A stretch of 64,000 nucleotides of DNA, taken from CAMEON01 sp963643175 (lineage in GTDB: Bacteria > Bacillota > Clostridia > Oscillospirales > CAG-272). Below the pieces are notes generated by a model. The model was not told the origin of the DNA. It worked only from the letters and a program-made list of their open reading frames with translations, and searched no databases. The translations under genes were made by a program, and so were the position numbers. The stretch covers positions 196,510 through 260,509 of the forward strand of contig CAVIJF010000001.1 of the NCBI GenBank assembly GCA_963643175.1. Direction: 5' to 3'. Shown here piece by piece: positions 9,901 through 18,403 of the stretch; position 1 is the first letter of the stretch; every line of letters begins with the position of its first letter.

Positions 9901-10703
9901 GCATAAGCGGGACCCCACGCCTTGCAGGCTTTCTCGTCCGCCGCAAAACTGTTCAGCGCCTCGCGGTAAAAGGCGCGGGCGGAAGTACAGAATTCCGTCA
10001 GGTGCTCCCGCAGGGCGGCTCCGGTGCGCGTCGAAAGGAAGTCCGTCTGACTTCCCGCACGCAGTTCCTCCGCCTCGTTCCGCAGCTGTTCCAGCCCCTC
10101 CGGATAGGTCAGCAGTTTTTCGTACAGCCCGCGCAGTGCGTCCGGCAGTCCGTCATCCCGCCGTGCCGGGGTCAGCGCATCGCACAGGTCGGCGAAATCG
10201 TTGCTCTCCAACATGGAGAAAACGGTGTCCCCGGGCTGGCTTTCCGGTGCATACTTTTTGTAAAAGGCATCAATCAGGTCATCCATCACACGCCCGCACA
10301 GCGGGGCAAGCTCCGCCTCATCCGCAATGCGGAAGGACGCGGGCAGTCCCGCCTCGGCAAAGTGCATCCGCAGCGGCTCCATGCAGAAGGCATCGATGGT
10401 GCAGATATGCGCCGCGCCGAGGCGCAGCAGCTGATCCTGCAGGCGGCGGCTGTCCGGATGTGCGGCGATGGCATCGTTCAGAGCACCGGAAATCCGCTCC
10501 CGTAGCTCGGCGGCGGCGGCGCGCGTAAAGGTCACAATCAGCATCCGCGCAATGTCGCCGGGGTTTTCCGGGTCGGTCAGGCGGCGGATAATGCGCTCGG
10601 TCAGGGTCGCGGTTTTGCCCGATCCGGCGGCAGCAGAGACAAGGAGCGTCCTGCCGCGCGTATTCATAGCGGCAAGCTGCGCCGACGTCCACTGTCTTGA
10701 CAT
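6963..10703 (-). CDS. addA: ATP-dependent helicase/nuclease subunit AddA
   Basis: The 3'-5' helicase and nuclease subunit of AddAB, the Firmicutes counterpart of RecBCD, which resects double-strand breaks for RecA loading. The 1246-residue protein has Walker A AAAGSGKT at 24-31, the UvrD-type Walker B YIDEYQDVD, SF1A helicase motifs including MSVHKSKGLEFPVVFV, and a C-terminal RecB-type nuclease with the active-site motif VADYKTDR. AAAGGAG is 9 bases before the ATG. It follows addB by 17 bases, so the two form an operon with queG upstream. Confidence 0.96.
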   Translation of the reverse strand: MSRQWTSAQLAAMNTRGRTLLVSAAAGSGKTATLTERIIRRLTDPENPGDIARMLIVTFTRAAAAELRERISGALNDAIAAHPDSRRLQDQLLRLGAAHICTIDAFCMEPLRMHFAEAGLPASFRIADEAELAPLCGRVMDDLIDAFYKKYAPESQPGDTVFSMLESNDFADLCDALTPARRDDGLPDALRGLYEKLLTYPEGLEQLRNEAEELRAGSQTDFLSTRTGAALREHLTEFCTSARAFYREALNSFAADEKACKAWGPAYAYEAEFIDRLSAADGYAAVQVCLRGFEPVRLGTLRGQTPEQELCKARRAGYVEEIRKSLRDKWFSADPEEVAADMRRTARMCEVLYDFLTAYDREITAEKRRRGICDFTDNRRNLLRLLRNPDGSPSPVALEYRESFDEVYIDEYQDVDAVQDAIFRLIGGNRRFMVGDIKQSIYAFRGADPSVFAGYRRTLPPLNLNTGADGQPEDDGGRSIFMSDNFRCDEPVIRVTNGICGHLFRACPESIGYRTEDDLGFAKRIPEGYVSPRVQIDLLYSEKEDAAEEEQAERDTAARNPEFTHIANRIVELLRGGARLADGNPVSPGDIAVLMRSKTHFRELTAALAAAGIPVGCGELEAADAGQDLLHGAEMCYLVNLLRVLDNPDRDVPLAEVLRAPYPGFSLDELMAVRTAGDGSLYNGLCALASTAGDAGSETDLARRAADFVRWLEGYRALCFTLPAEGILRLLRQDGHVAARTGQAFLFLYDTARTVRTGGFTGVYDFIRYFERKLETTVSAPVGSDGKSGGYVSVMSVHKSKGLEFPVVFVAQCGARMAGGRRMPDMAFDPTCGLGMKLFSRAGHRKYTTLPFRAVSLAVARHECEDDMRVLYVALTRARERLYIVGTGRQTLPPPFPSGDRYAAMSCGRYMDWVTAAWQAHPELSAYGDLNLLPAASVQPCEPLSDSGTEADTGDSRAEATCAYYRRLAASLPVPTPTEALLRSLPTKVPASRMVPDMVDRCVYLSSDLPVGDEDKLPDSERGFGGCDPRTADAVRESIRLLRAAGADEFELLLAESRKPTAAERGSAMHLFLQFCDYDRVCADGVDAELTRLSEAGYLNARTVAILDRDAIRRFFESRFFAEVRRASAVRREFRFARFVPLASLTRDGTLREALGDRTLYVQGSIDLLCEYPDGCITVADYKTDRISRAERDNPSLLAARLTDVYGSQLEQYAAAVREIYGRAPDRLLIYSVPLGEALEIRLPPV

Positions 10704-10720
10704 AGCAGAAATCTCCTTTC

Positions 10721-13700
10721 TCAGTTTTGCCCGGCGTGTTCCGCCACAGGACAGCCGGAGCGCAGGGCGCAGAAGCGGCAGGCATCCTCGCCAGGCGTGC
10801 GGGCGGCTCTGCCGCTGTACAGCGCCTCGCCGACCGCCCGGATGAGCGATCGGACGTTTGCGTCCAGTTCCGCCAGATGTGCCGGAGTGCAGAGCGCGGC
10901 ACCGGTCAGTGTACCGTCCTTCCCCACCTTCAGACCCGGCAGATAGTCGGGCGAGAGATCGGCACTGGCGGCGTGCAGTACCGCGTCACTGTCCAGAATC
11001 AGTCCGGAACGGCACGGCGTGAAGCTGCCGTCGTCTCCCTCGACGGGACTGAGGTACAGTGCCTCGGCAGGCAGAACCGCATCCGGCAGTTTGCCGTCCG
11101 CGTCGGCGAACAGGTGCCGGTTGCGCGGTGCGCACAGGGTGAACAGGTACAGCAGCAGTTGGATATTCATATCCTGCCATGCCCGCTTCTCGGAAAAGAC
11201 ATGGCGTGAGGATTTGTAATCGATAACGCGGACGTACACGGTGCCGCCGTCCCGGAATATGTCCACCCGGTCGATTTTCCCGCCCATCAGAATGCAGGGG
11301 GATGCGGGCGGGAGCGGGGAATCCGGGTCGCCGTCCGGCTGTTCTCCGCCCGCCCCGGGCAGGGGAGAATCATATCCGCCCGGCAGAGGTTCCGGAACCG
11401 GTTCCAACGGAATCTCCAGCGGCGACGGGTCGCCAGCCCGCCGTCCGCGTGTATCCCACTCCAGCCCTGCGACCGAAAACGAGCCCTGCTCCAATTCCGC
11501 CTGCACCGTCCGCACCAGCATCAGCGCGACGGTGCGCAGGCGGGCAAACAGGTGCAAGAGCCGTCCGTCCCCGGCAATATCGCCGCACAGCCCGGTCATG
11601 TAGTCCTGCATGATACGGTCGGCGGCGGCAACCGTTTCCTCCTCGGTCAGGTGACGGATGCGCCTGTCGCTGTCCAGCGCCGTGCGCAGGAACACCTCCA
11701 GCACACGGTGCAGGAAAACGCCCGCGTTGACCGCATCCATCCGTGCCTCGACCGGCGCCCGCAGGCGAAGTACGCGGGAGCCGAAAAAGCTGTACGGGCA
11801 CCGGGCATAGTTCTGCAATGCCGTATGCGACAGCCACAGCCGCTCCCCCAGCGCCTGCCGCACTGCGGCACGCGGCAGAGTATCGGCAACAGGCGGACGG
11901 TAGGCAAGCGTGCCGTCCTCGGGCAGTGTTTCCGGGAAGGCAATCGGTTCCAGATACGGGAGCAGGTAGCGCACCCGGCTGAAGGCAATCGAAGGCGCCC
12001 GGACACTGCCCTCCGCTGTGGCGGTGTGGGTGAACAGAAGCAGGTACCGCGTCGGCTTGGTCACGGCACGCCAGATATACAGCAGTTCCTCTGCCGTCAG
12101 GCGCGGGGCGCGGCTGTCAAGCTCAATGCCGAAAGTTTCCAGAGTCTGCTTGTCCTGCTCGGTCAGCAGTCCCGTATCGGTGACAGGCTGCGGGAAATCG
12201 CCCTCGCACAGCCCCAGCACCAGCACCGCCGCCATATTTTCCAGCCGCAGGGTGGCGGCGGAGCCGACCGTCACGCAGTCATGCCGCGCCGGCACCGCCC
12301 CCATGTCCGTTTCTTCAAAATACAGCTCCAGCGCCGCGTACAGCTCGTCCGCGGACAGGGAACCGCCGTCGTCCGGCAGCAGCGTGGATATATCCGCCAA
12401 TGCGCCGGTCAGCAGGTTCCACAGCCGCACCGTCTCGCCCGCCTCGCGCGTCCTGCCCAGCAGGAGCAGCGTCTCGGCGGACGCCGCCAAACTGTCCTTG
12501 ACATTCAGCCCGCACAGGTATTCAAACAGTGCCCTGCTCTGCTCTGCCGGCGTGTCGGCAAGTGCCAGATGTGCCTCCAATGCACACAGCGGCGGCATGA
12601 TTGTCTGCCGGACGCGGTTGGCGGCGGCAAGGATTTCCCTCCCGCGTGCCGTCATCTCGGTGGTGTAGCCGTCCGGGTTCATGCTCCAGTCCCCGGCGGA
12701 CAGGTCGGACATCCTCTTTCCCCGGATGTGCCACGTGTCGGTATACTCCGCGAAGGCATCAAGGTCGGTCAGCCGGATGCCGCACAGTCCCGTCTTGCAC
12801 AGCGACACAACATCTGCCGTCTGGTAGCCCCTGTGGATACAGCGAAGTGCCAGAAGCAGCAGCCGCGCGGCGGGACGGTCGGCAAGTCCGGTGCGTTCCG
12901 ACAGGAAAAACGGAATATGCTCCGCCTCCAGCGCCGCATCCAGCACGCCGCGCCATGCGGTCGTATCCCGCACGACTACGGCTATCTGCCCGTATGCTAT
13001 CCCCTCATTCCGCAACTCGCCGATGTGCAGTGCGGCAGCACGCGCTTCACCGTACACCGTGCGGGCTGTAATCAGGCGCACCGCCCCCCGACAGGCTTCG
13101 TCGGGAAGCCGGCGCTCTTCCGGGCGGATGCCGAAGCGCCACAGTTCATCCCCCAAAATGTGCAGTTCCGGCGCGGTATCCGGGACGGCATCCGGCAGAA
13201 CCTCGTCCTGGACCCGGACGCCGGTGTCGGCACACAGGTGCTCCAGACGGCGCACCGTGTCCCGCAGGCTGTCAAACTGGGCACCGTCCCCGTCGCGTCC
13301 CTTCATGCACAGCGTGACCGTGACTGCCGATGCCTGCGCCAGCATGACCCGCAGGACGGCGTACTCCGGCGCCGTAAAGCTGGTGAAGGAATCAAGGTAC
13401 ACCGTTGCGCCCCGGAAAAAGTCCTCCCGCTTCAGCACCCCGGCAGTACGCAGCAGGCGGTCGGCGGGGTCGTTGCCGCACAGCTCACGCAAAAGCCCCC
13501 CGTAGGCGGCACTGACCAGCGACAGGTCGCGCAGTTTGTGCGCCAGCGGCGCATCCGGCGGAAGCCGCCGCGCGGCGCGCTCCAGCGTCGCCGGGAAAAC
13601 GGCGGCACGCGACAGTTCGTCGGTCGCATCCAGCATCAGGCGGCATAGCGACGGATCGCCGTCCGGCAGCGAATCCGTTCCCGACTCCAGCAGTCCGTGC

Positions 13701-13999
13701 AGTTCCCGCAGGGTACGCCACATCAGCAGGGCGCGTGAGGCGCGGGTCAGCGTGCCAAAGGCGCGCCCGCCGAAACGGTCTGCGACCGTATCGCACAGGC
13801 GCGTAAAGCTGAGCACCGACAGGCGCTTGCCCGCCTCCGGCGGCAGGTCGGGCAGAACGCCGCTCTCCGCAGAGTACAGCATCTGCTCCGGCACAAGCAG
13901 GTATACCGGTCTGTCCCCGGTGGACAGGTCGGCACGGATGCGCCCGATAACCGAGCGCGTTTTGCCGCTTCCGGGACCTCCGAACAGCAGGTTCAGCAT
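10721..13999 (-). CDS. addB: ATP-dependent helicase/nuclease subunit AddB
   Basis: The partner of AddA: it recognises Chi-like sites and carries the second nuclease. The N-terminus MLNLLFGGPGSGKT holds Walker A. The C-terminal nuclease region shows VIDYKSSRH, and the family's iron-sulfur cysteines appear as NYARCPYSFFG plus the terminal CRFCALRSGC. An in-frame start 29 codons upstream exists, but GGAGG seven bases before this ATG fixes the start at 13999. That start overlaps the end of queG by 7 bases, so translation is probably coupled. Length (1092 residues) is normal for AddB. Confidence 0.95.
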   Translation of the reverse strand: MLNLLFGGPGSGKTRSVIGRIRADLSTGDRPVYLLVPEQMLYSAESGVLPDLPPEAGKRLSVLSFTRLCDTVADRFGGRAFGTLTRASRALLMWRTLRELHGLLESGTDSLPDGDPSLCRLMLDATDELSRAAVFPATLERAARRLPPDAPLAHKLRDLSLVSAAYGGLLRELCGNDPADRLLRTAGVLKREDFFRGATVYLDSFTSFTAPEYAVLRVMLAQASAVTVTLCMKGRDGDGAQFDSLRDTVRRLEHLCADTGVRVQDEVLPDAVPDTAPELHILGDELWRFGIRPEERRLPDEACRGAVRLITARTVYGEARAAALHIGELRNEGIAYGQIAVVVRDTTAWRGVLDAALEAEHIPFFLSERTGLADRPAARLLLLALRCIHRGYQTADVVSLCKTGLCGIRLTDLDAFAEYTDTWHIRGKRMSDLSAGDWSMNPDGYTTEMTARGREILAAANRVRQTIMPPLCALEAHLALADTPAEQSRALFEYLCGLNVKDSLAASAETLLLLGRTREAGETVRLWNLLTGALADISTLLPDDGGSLSADELYAALELYFEETDMGAVPARHDCVTVGSAATLRLENMAAVLVLGLCEGDFPQPVTDTGLLTEQDKQTLETFGIELDSRAPRLTAEELLYIWRAVTKPTRYLLLFTHTATAEGSVRAPSIAFSRVRYLLPYLEPIAFPETLPEDGTLAYRPPVADTLPRAAVRQALGERLWLSHTALQNYARCPYSFFGSRVLRLRAPVEARMDAVNAGVFLHRVLEVFLRTALDSDRRIRHLTEEETVAAADRIMQDYMTGLCGDIAGDGRLLHLFARLRTVALMLVRTVQAELEQGSFSVAGLEWDTRGRRAGDPSPLEIPLEPVPEPLPGGYDSPLPGAGGEQPDGDPDSPLPPASPCILMGGKIDRVDIFRDGGTVYVRVIDYKSSRHVFSEKRAWQDMNIQLLLYLFTLCAPRNRHLFADADGKLPDAVLPAEALYLSPVEGDDGSFTPCRSGLILDSDAVLHAASADLSPDYLPGLKVGKDGTLTGAALCTPAHLAELDANVRSLIRAVGEALYSGRAARTPGEDACRFCALRSGCPVAEHAGQN

Positions 14000-14889
14000 G
14001 GGGCATCCTCCGTTTCCGTACAGTTCTGTTGCCCTGCCGCTTCGTGCAGAGCAAGATTTCTCTCCAGCGGTGCGCGTCCCCGCCACGCAAAGGCACGCGC
14101 CCGGAAGTCAGCCTCCTGCATACCGGCAAGCGTCTGGGCGGTCAGACGCAGTACGCGCCCCTCCCGGAAAAAGGCAATCGGGGTGTCGTGCGCTCCGGAC
14201 AGCGCCGCACGGTTGAGCGGGCAGACCAGCTGGCAGTCGTCACACCCCCAGATCAGCGGATGCCGCCGCAGGTATTCCTGCTCATCCGGCGTCAAGGCAC
14301 CCTTCTTCTGCGTCAGGGCAGACAGGCATTCGCGTGCCGGGTTCCCGTCCGCATCGGTGGCAGGGCAGGCGCGGCGGCAGGTGCCGCATCCCGGACAGGC
14401 GGGCGGTTCGTTCGGGAAAACGCCCGGGGTGCGTCCCGTAACGGTTGTGAAATCCGCACCGGCAATCACCTCCGCGACGAATACAAAACTTCCGTACTCC
14501 GGCGTGATGAGCATATGATTCTGCCCCAGCACGCCCATGCCTGCCCGCGCCGCCGCCTCGCCCTCGGCAAGCGGGGAATGGTCGGAAAACAGTGCGAACG
14601 GCACACGTCCGAACTGTCCGCGCAGGGCGGGAATCACCCGCTCGGACAACTGCCGGATGTAGAGATGGTAGTCGCGCGGGACGGCGTAGAGCGAGAGATT
14701 CCGCTCCGGCGCACGGGCATCAGCGGCAATCAGGTAGGGCACGGAAAAAAATAGCACCGTTGCATCCGCCGGGATTCCGGCGCGTTCCAGCAGGTAGGGG
14801 CGGGTTATGCGGCAAGCTTTCAGCGGAATCGGGAACACCGCCGTGCCGATCTGCTCTGCCACGGCGTCCTGTATGCTTTTGTCCGTCAC
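13993..14889 (-). CDS. QueG-like (epoxyqueuosine reductase family) iron-sulfur protein
   Basis: A relative of the cobalamin-dependent epoxyqueuosine reductase QueG, which completes queuosine in tRNA. The ferredoxin-like region has two cysteine clusters: CPGCGTCRRACP and, later, CDDCQLVCPLNR, as expected for two 4Fe-4S clusters. The preceding GMGVLGQNHMLITPEYGSF matches the family core. At 298 residues it is shorter than typical QueG (about 350-380) and lacks the C-terminal HEAT-like part, so it may be a paralogue with a different substrate. The GTG start at 14889 is chosen because GGAAAGGAG sits just upstream; an ATG ten codons earlier has none. Confidence 0.8.
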   Translation of the reverse strand: MTDKSIQDAVAEQIGTAVFPIPLKACRITRPYLLERAGIPADATVLFFSVPYLIAADARAPERNLSLYAVPRDYHLYIRQLSERVIPALRGQFGRVPFALFSDHSPLAEGEAAARAGMGVLGQNHMLITPEYGSFVFVAEVIAGADFTTVTGRTPGVFPNEPPACPGCGTCRRACPATDADGNPARECLSALTQKKGALTPDEQEYLRRHPLIWGCDDCQLVCPLNRAALSGAHDTPIAFFREGRVLRLTAQTLAGMQEADFRARAFAWRGRAPLERNLALHEAAGQQNCTETEDAPC

Positions 14890-14921
14890 GGCGGCTCTCC
14901 TTTCCGGGTAGTGATGCATCA

Positions 14922-14965
14922 GAAAAGCCGACGCACCCGGCGGACGGCTGGGTGCGCCGGCGGCT
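14922..14965 (-). terminator. Terminator after the PPIase gene
   Basis: Read on the minus strand, a GC-rich stem (GCCGCCGGCGCACCC with GGGTGCGTCGGC) is followed by TTTT. It lies between the PPIase stop and the queG start, so queG would need its own weak promoter or readthrough. Confidence 0.82.
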
Positions 14966-14991
14966 TATCTCCTGAATTGCGCGGTAAAGCC

Positions 14992-15783
14992 TTACAGCTT
15001 GTCCACGGGGTAGAGAATTTTCAGCTGGTTAATCTTCTTCTGATATGCTTCCTGCTGTTTCTCCTGCGTGACCTGCTGGTACAGCTCCTCCCGGATGTCG
15101 GAATAGGAAATGGGCGTTGCCTCGTTCTTCTTATTCAGCCGGATGAGATGGTAGCCGAACTGGGTCCTGACGGGACCGGTCAGCTCGCCCTCCTGCATGG
15201 CAAACACAGCCTGATCGAATTCCGGCACCATCTGCCCGCGGGCAAAGTCGCCCAGAGAACCGCCCTGCTTACCGGAGGGGCAGGTGGAATACTGCCGTGC
15301 GGCGTCCTCAAAGCTGATTTTACCCGCCCGGATGTCTGCCAGAATGCTGTTTGCCTTTTCCTCGGAATCCACCAGAATATGGCTGGCGTTGACGCTCTCC
15401 TCCGCCTGCAGGTCGTCCTTGTGGGCGTCGTAGTATGCGCGTACCTCCTCTTCGGTCACGCGGACGGACTGGATGCACTTGGTGATGGCGTACTCCATCA
15501 GCAGCTGATCCTTGACGGCGGCAAGCTGTGCCTTGAAGGCAGGTTCGCGCTCATAGAGGTTGCGCTGGGCATCCAGCAGGAACAGGCGCTGGGCTATCAT
15601 CTGCTCCAGCACGGCGGCACGTCCCTTCGGGTTGTCGTATGCCTGCCCGTTGCGTCCCATTGCCTGAATGAAGCGGGTCACGTCCTCCTCGGTGATGGGC
15701 TTCCCGCCCACCTGTGCCAGCACCTGCCCGACGGGCTGTGCGTTTGCGGTTTTTCCGAAATCTCCGGGTGTCAGAATTGCCAT
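14992..15783 (-). CDS. Parvulin-type peptidyl-prolyl cis-trans isomerase
   Basis: Catalyses cis-trans isomerisation at prolyl bonds, helping protein folding. The 263-residue protein has a SurA/PrsA-like N-terminal helical chaperone part and a rotamase domain from about residue 127, opening NASHILVDSEEKA and containing CPSGKQGGSLGDFARGQMVPEFDQAVF and TQFGYHLIRL. Unlike PrsA it has no signal peptide or lipobox, so a cytoplasmic chaperone is inferred. AAGGAG lies 12 bases before the ATG. It is monocistronic, with its own promoter and terminator. Confidence 0.92.
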   Translation of the reverse strand: MAILTPGDFGKTANAQPVGQVLAQVGGKPITEEDVTRFIQAMGRNGQAYDNPKGRAAVLEQMIAQRLFLLDAQRNLYEREPAFKAQLAAVKDQLLMEYAITKCIQSVRVTEEEVRAYYDAHKDDLQAEESVNASHILVDSEEKANSILADIRAGKISFEDAARQYSTCPSGKQGGSLGDFARGQMVPEFDQAVFAMQEGELTGPVRTQFGYHLIRLNKKNEATPISYSDIREELYQQVTQEKQQEAYQKKINQLKILYPVDKL

Positions 15784-15833
15784 TGACTGTTATCTCTCCT
15801 TGACGGCTGCGTCACGAAATTCATAGTGACATA

Positions 15834-15862
15834 AGTATACCACAGAAAGAGGAAATTTGCAA
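15834..15862 (-). promoter_or_regulatory. Promoter of the PPIase gene
   Basis: On the minus strand TTGCAA (15857-15862) and TATACT (15834-15839) are 17 bases apart, with TGTGG directly before the -10 box. Confidence 0.8.
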
Positions 15863-15882
15863 GGCTATTTTGTAAAGGATTC

Positions 15883-15990
15883 GCCGATTTATTCGGCAGC
15901 GCATTTCCGGCACCTCTTTCTCCGCACCGCACTGCCTCGTTAAAGGCTTCACCGCGCAATTGCACCATCGGAATTGCGCGGTGAAGCCTT
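15883..15990. repeat. Composite palindromic repeat, copy A
   Basis: Two hairpins sit in the gap between two minus-strand genes. The first is GCCGATTTATTCGGC (15883-15897). The second has perfect 19-base arms, AAGGCTTCACCGCGCAATT at 15943-15961 and its complement at 15972-15990, with a 10-base loop. Related sequence recurs near 14973, 46069 and, for the first hairpin only, 17492 and 48296. No open reading frame is carried. Confidence 0.7.
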
Positions 15991-16015
15991 AAATCTTGGG
16001 GGAACCCCGGAGCAG

Positions 16016-17461
16016 TCAGCGTTTGCCCGCCCGTCTGCGGCGCTGCGGAATCCATGCCGCGGGAAGCAGGCACAGCAGAACGCCGCCGCTGACGGCGCTG
16101 CGGCAACCGCCTGCCGACCCGGTTTGCGCCGCTGTCGAAGCTGCGGTATCCCCGGCGGACGCGGTATCCGATACCGGCTTGTCTGTCGGGGCCTCTGTAT
16201 CGTCCGACGACATCTGCTCAGTCACGGTTGCAGTTTCCTTATCCGTCGTTCCTTCCGGAACTAATCCGGCGTACTTTGCCGCTTCCTCATAGGTCTTGAA
16301 AAGCGACAGTTCGGCAATCCGGATTTTGGTTCCCGGCTCCGAGCCGCCGCTGCCGAAGAAGATGCTCCCGCCCTTCAGGTCAGCATACCAGTCGGATTCC
16401 ATTTCCATATTGAGCAGAACATACTGCCAGTTCCCGTCGTTTTCAAAACTGCCTTCCACCCCCTTGCCGAGGTCCAGAACATCGCTTCCGGCGGTGAAAT
16501 AGTAGAAATTGATGTTGCCGTCAATCAGATTCGTGTCCGCCTTGACCGCAAGAACGGCGAACAGATACGTATCGCAGGTCTCGGTTTCCGGATCCAGTCC
16601 CAGCATCCTCATGTACTTGCTGTACGAGAAGGCAACGCGGAACGGCTCCAGGTTTTCCGAAACGGTCAGCTCCAGGACCTCTCCCTTCTCCTCATCCGTC
16701 ACATATCCTGCACTGCAGTAAACCGTGGACGAAACAAGACTGCGGAAGTTCCGGTTGAACAGGATTCTGTCCGGTGTGGCACCCGTCGTGTCAACCTGCT
16801 CCTCATCTTTGGAATCCGGGAAAACGTATCCGGCAGGCAGATCGCCGGTGCGGTAAAAGAAAAACTTGTCGAAGTACAGGGACTTCATGCTCACGTTGTC
16901 AAACGTACTTCCCAGATACACTGTCAGCACATTGGTTCCCTTGCGCAGGTACGCGGTGATTCCGGACACATACTCCGAGTTGGAAACACCGTCCGGGACA
17001 TCGCGGTAGTCCCGCTCGATATAGTAGCGGCTCTCCCCGTTGATGCTGATTTCCGCCGAGCGCGGAATGGAGGAACGAATCGTCATCAGGGCAATGCATA
17101 TTTCGTAGGTGCCCTCCTGCTCCGCCTGAAATGGGAAGCTCATGTAGGAGGTTTCGTAATCGCCCTTCAGGTAGTAGTAATTAAACGCGCCGTTGAGCCC
17201 GTGCAAACAGCCGTTGCCGTCCTCGGTATACAGATCCTCCAGTTCATACATATCTTCATCCGGACTGAACAGGGGGGGAAGCTCATCCGAAGCGGTTCCG
17301 GAAACATCGATCGGATCACTGTCTGCCGCGCCGACCGGGAGGAAAGCACCCGAAAACAGTGCCAGCACGGTTGCCACCGCAACCAACAGGGAAGAAAGCA
17401 AGGGAAGTACCGATTTGAATGAGGCTGCGCCTCCCGATGTGTGCCTTTTCTTGATTTCCAT
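16016..17461 (-). CDS. Exported surface protein with carbohydrate-binding-like module and C-terminal anchor
   Basis: No enzyme function recognised. The protein starts MEIKKRHTSGG, then has a hydrophobic signal segment (about residues 18-45, ending VGAADSD). A region near residues 100-180 (EGTYEICIALMTIRSS...AEISINGESRYYIERDY...LRKGTNVLTVYLG) resembles beta-sandwich carbohydrate-binding modules. A Thr/Ser/Asp-rich linker precedes a C-terminal GGCRSAVSGG, a hydrophobic stretch and RRRRAGKR, which looks like a membrane anchor. The start at 17461 is preferred over an ATG six codons upstream because AAGGAG sits 9 bases before it. A promoter is visible at 17613-17641 and a leader palindrome at 17492. 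Confidence 0.72.
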   Translation of the reverse strand: MEIKKRHTSGGAASFKSVLPLLSSLLVAVATVLALFSGAFLPVGAADSDPIDVSGTASDELPPLFSPDEDMYELEDLYTEDGNGCLHGLNGAFNYYYLKGDYETSYMSFPFQAEQEGTYEICIALMTIRSSIPRSAEISINGESRYYIERDYRDVPDGVSNSEYVSGITAYLRKGTNVLTVYLGSTFDNVSMKSLYFDKFFFYRTGDLPAGYVFPDSKDEEQVDTTGATPDRILFNRNFRSLVSSTVYCSAGYVTDEEKGEVLELTVSENLEPFRVAFSYSKYMRMLGLDPETETCDTYLFAVLAVKADTNLIDGNINFYYFTAGSDVLDLGKGVEGSFENDGNWQYVLLNMEMESDWYADLKGGSIFFGSGGSEPGTKIRIAELSLFKTYEEAAKYAGLVPEGTTDKETATVTEQMSSDDTEAPTDKPVSDTASAGDTAASTAAQTGSAGGCRSAVSGGVLLCLLPAAWIPQRRRRAGKR

Positions 17462-17491
17462 GATTTCGTTCTCCTTCATTGTTCAGGGAAT

Positions 17492-17508
17492 CGCTGATTT
17501 ATTCAGCG
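17492..17508. repeat. Leader palindrome, copy C of the short repeat
   Basis: CGCTGATTTATTCAGCG has six-base arms. It lies between the promoter and ribosome binding site of the surface-protein gene and is nearly identical in design to the copies near 15883 and 48296. Confidence 0.6.
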
Positions 17509-17612
17509 TCTCCTTAGTATTGCGGTGCCGGGCAGGGAGAACTGCTGTTGCCTTTGCTGTGAAATTCGTAACATCTTACAGTTTTCGCCCGTGTTGCCGG
17601 ACTCGCATATAC

Positions 17613-17641
17613 ATTCTACCACATATTACACGGTTTGTCAA
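17613..17641 (-). promoter_or_regulatory. Promoter of the surface-protein gene
   Basis: TTGACA (17636-17641, minus strand) and TAGAAT (17613-17618) with a 17-base spacer and TGTGG extended -10. The leader to the start codon is about 145 bases. Confidence 0.8.
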
Positions 17642-17868
17642 GGTGCATACGCATATTTCACGGTGAGCTTAATTTCCTTTTGCAAGCGGATCGTGTTCCC
17701 TGCGCTGCCGGCGCGCCCTGACCCGGAATATTTTTCTATTCTCAGCACCCGTTCCCCTTCTCCGGGAGAAAGCGGAAACCTTTTTGTTCGCCGCAAGGGG
17801 GGGAAAAGCCCCTTGCAAAAAGAAAGTAAAACGCGCCCGCTTCCTGCACCGGTACGGCAATTCAGATT
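17642..17868. other. Gene-free stretch between divergent promoters
   Basis: No coding sequence is supported in this part of the 492-base intergenic region. It contains one hairpin, GCAAGGGG (17793-17800) with CCCCTTGC (17809-17816), followed by AAAAAG. A similar hairpin occurs near 63738. Confidence 0.5.
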
Positions 17869-17883
17869 TGAGAATCATTCCCG
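17869..17883 (+). promoter_or_regulatory. Candidate Fur/Zur-type operator
   Basis: TGAGAATCATTCCCG reads as a 7-1-7 inverted repeat (TGAGAAT-C-ATTCCCG) close to classical Fur-family boxes. It ends six bases before the -35 box of the regulator/zinc-transport operon. This supports autoregulation, but the right half has three mismatches. Confidence 0.45.
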
Positions 17884-17889
17884 AATCTA

Positions 17890-17918
17890 TTGACAATCTG
17901 CCTGGAATGTGCTATACT
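17890..17918 (+). promoter_or_regulatory. Promoter of the zinc-uptake operon
   Basis: TTGACA at 17890-17895 and TATACT at 17913-17918 with a 17-base spacer and TGTGC extended -10. It places transcription start near 17925, which rules out the ATG at 17909 as a start codon for the regulator. Confidence 0.85.
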
Positions 17919-17953
17919 GTACGCCGATCGGAAACGGAAAGGGAGGGAATGCC

Positions 17954-18403
17954 GTGAAACCGTACAGAACCGAGGGCAGGCAGCGCCTGCTGTTCTTTTT
18001 GCAGACCCATCCGGATCAGCAGTTCACCGTCGCGGAAATCGGAACCAGCCTGCACGGCGATGAGCCGGACGCCGGGATTCCGACGGGGCAAAGCTCGCTT
18101 TACCGTCAGCTTGCCGCACTGTGCGCGGACGGCACCGTCCGGAAATACCGCGCTGAAGGGCAGAAATGCTTTGTCTACCAATATATTGGGGAGACAGACT
18201 GCCGCCATCACTTTCATCTCAAATGCCTGTCCTGCGGAAGGCTGGTACATCTGCGGTGCGGCATGAGTCAGGAACTGCTCGCGCACATCCGGGAGGAACA
18301 CGGGTTCCGCGTGGACAGCGGGCGCTCCATCCTGTACGGGCTGTGCCGGGACTGCGCCGCACCGGAACAGGACACGGAGGGTATGCATGAACAGGAACCG
18401 TAA
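17954..18403 (+). CDS. Fur-family metal-responsive repressor, probably Zur
   Basis: A 149-residue Fur-family transcription regulator. The winged-helix N-terminus includes QQFTVAEIGTSLH and SSLYRQLAALCADGTVRKY. The metal-sensing half has HHFHLKCLSCG and the C-terminal CRDC, the pair of CxxC motifs for a structural zinc. It heads the zinc ABC transporter operon and overlaps znuA by 17 bases, so zinc (Zur) is the most likely effector; the sequence alone does not exclude iron or manganese. The GTG start at 17954 has GGGAGG upstream; the earlier ATG lies inside the promoter. Confidence 0.88.
   Translation: MKPYRTEGRQRLLFFLQTHPDQQFTVAEIGTSLHGDEPDAGIPTGQSSLYRQLAALCADGTVRKYRAEGQKCFVYQYIGETDCRHHFHLKCLSCGRLVHLRCGMSQELLAHIREEHGFRVDSGRSILYGLCRDCAAPEQDTEGMHEQEP

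Noticed and set aside
11552..13648. Plus-strand open frame of about 700 codons
   Set aside because: Opposite addB, low-complexity Gln/Arg/His composition, no ribosome binding site.
17909..17953. Upstream ATG for the Fur-family regulator
   Set aside because: The ATG overlaps the promoter -10 region, so it cannot be in the transcript; the GTG at 17954 has GGGAGG before it.
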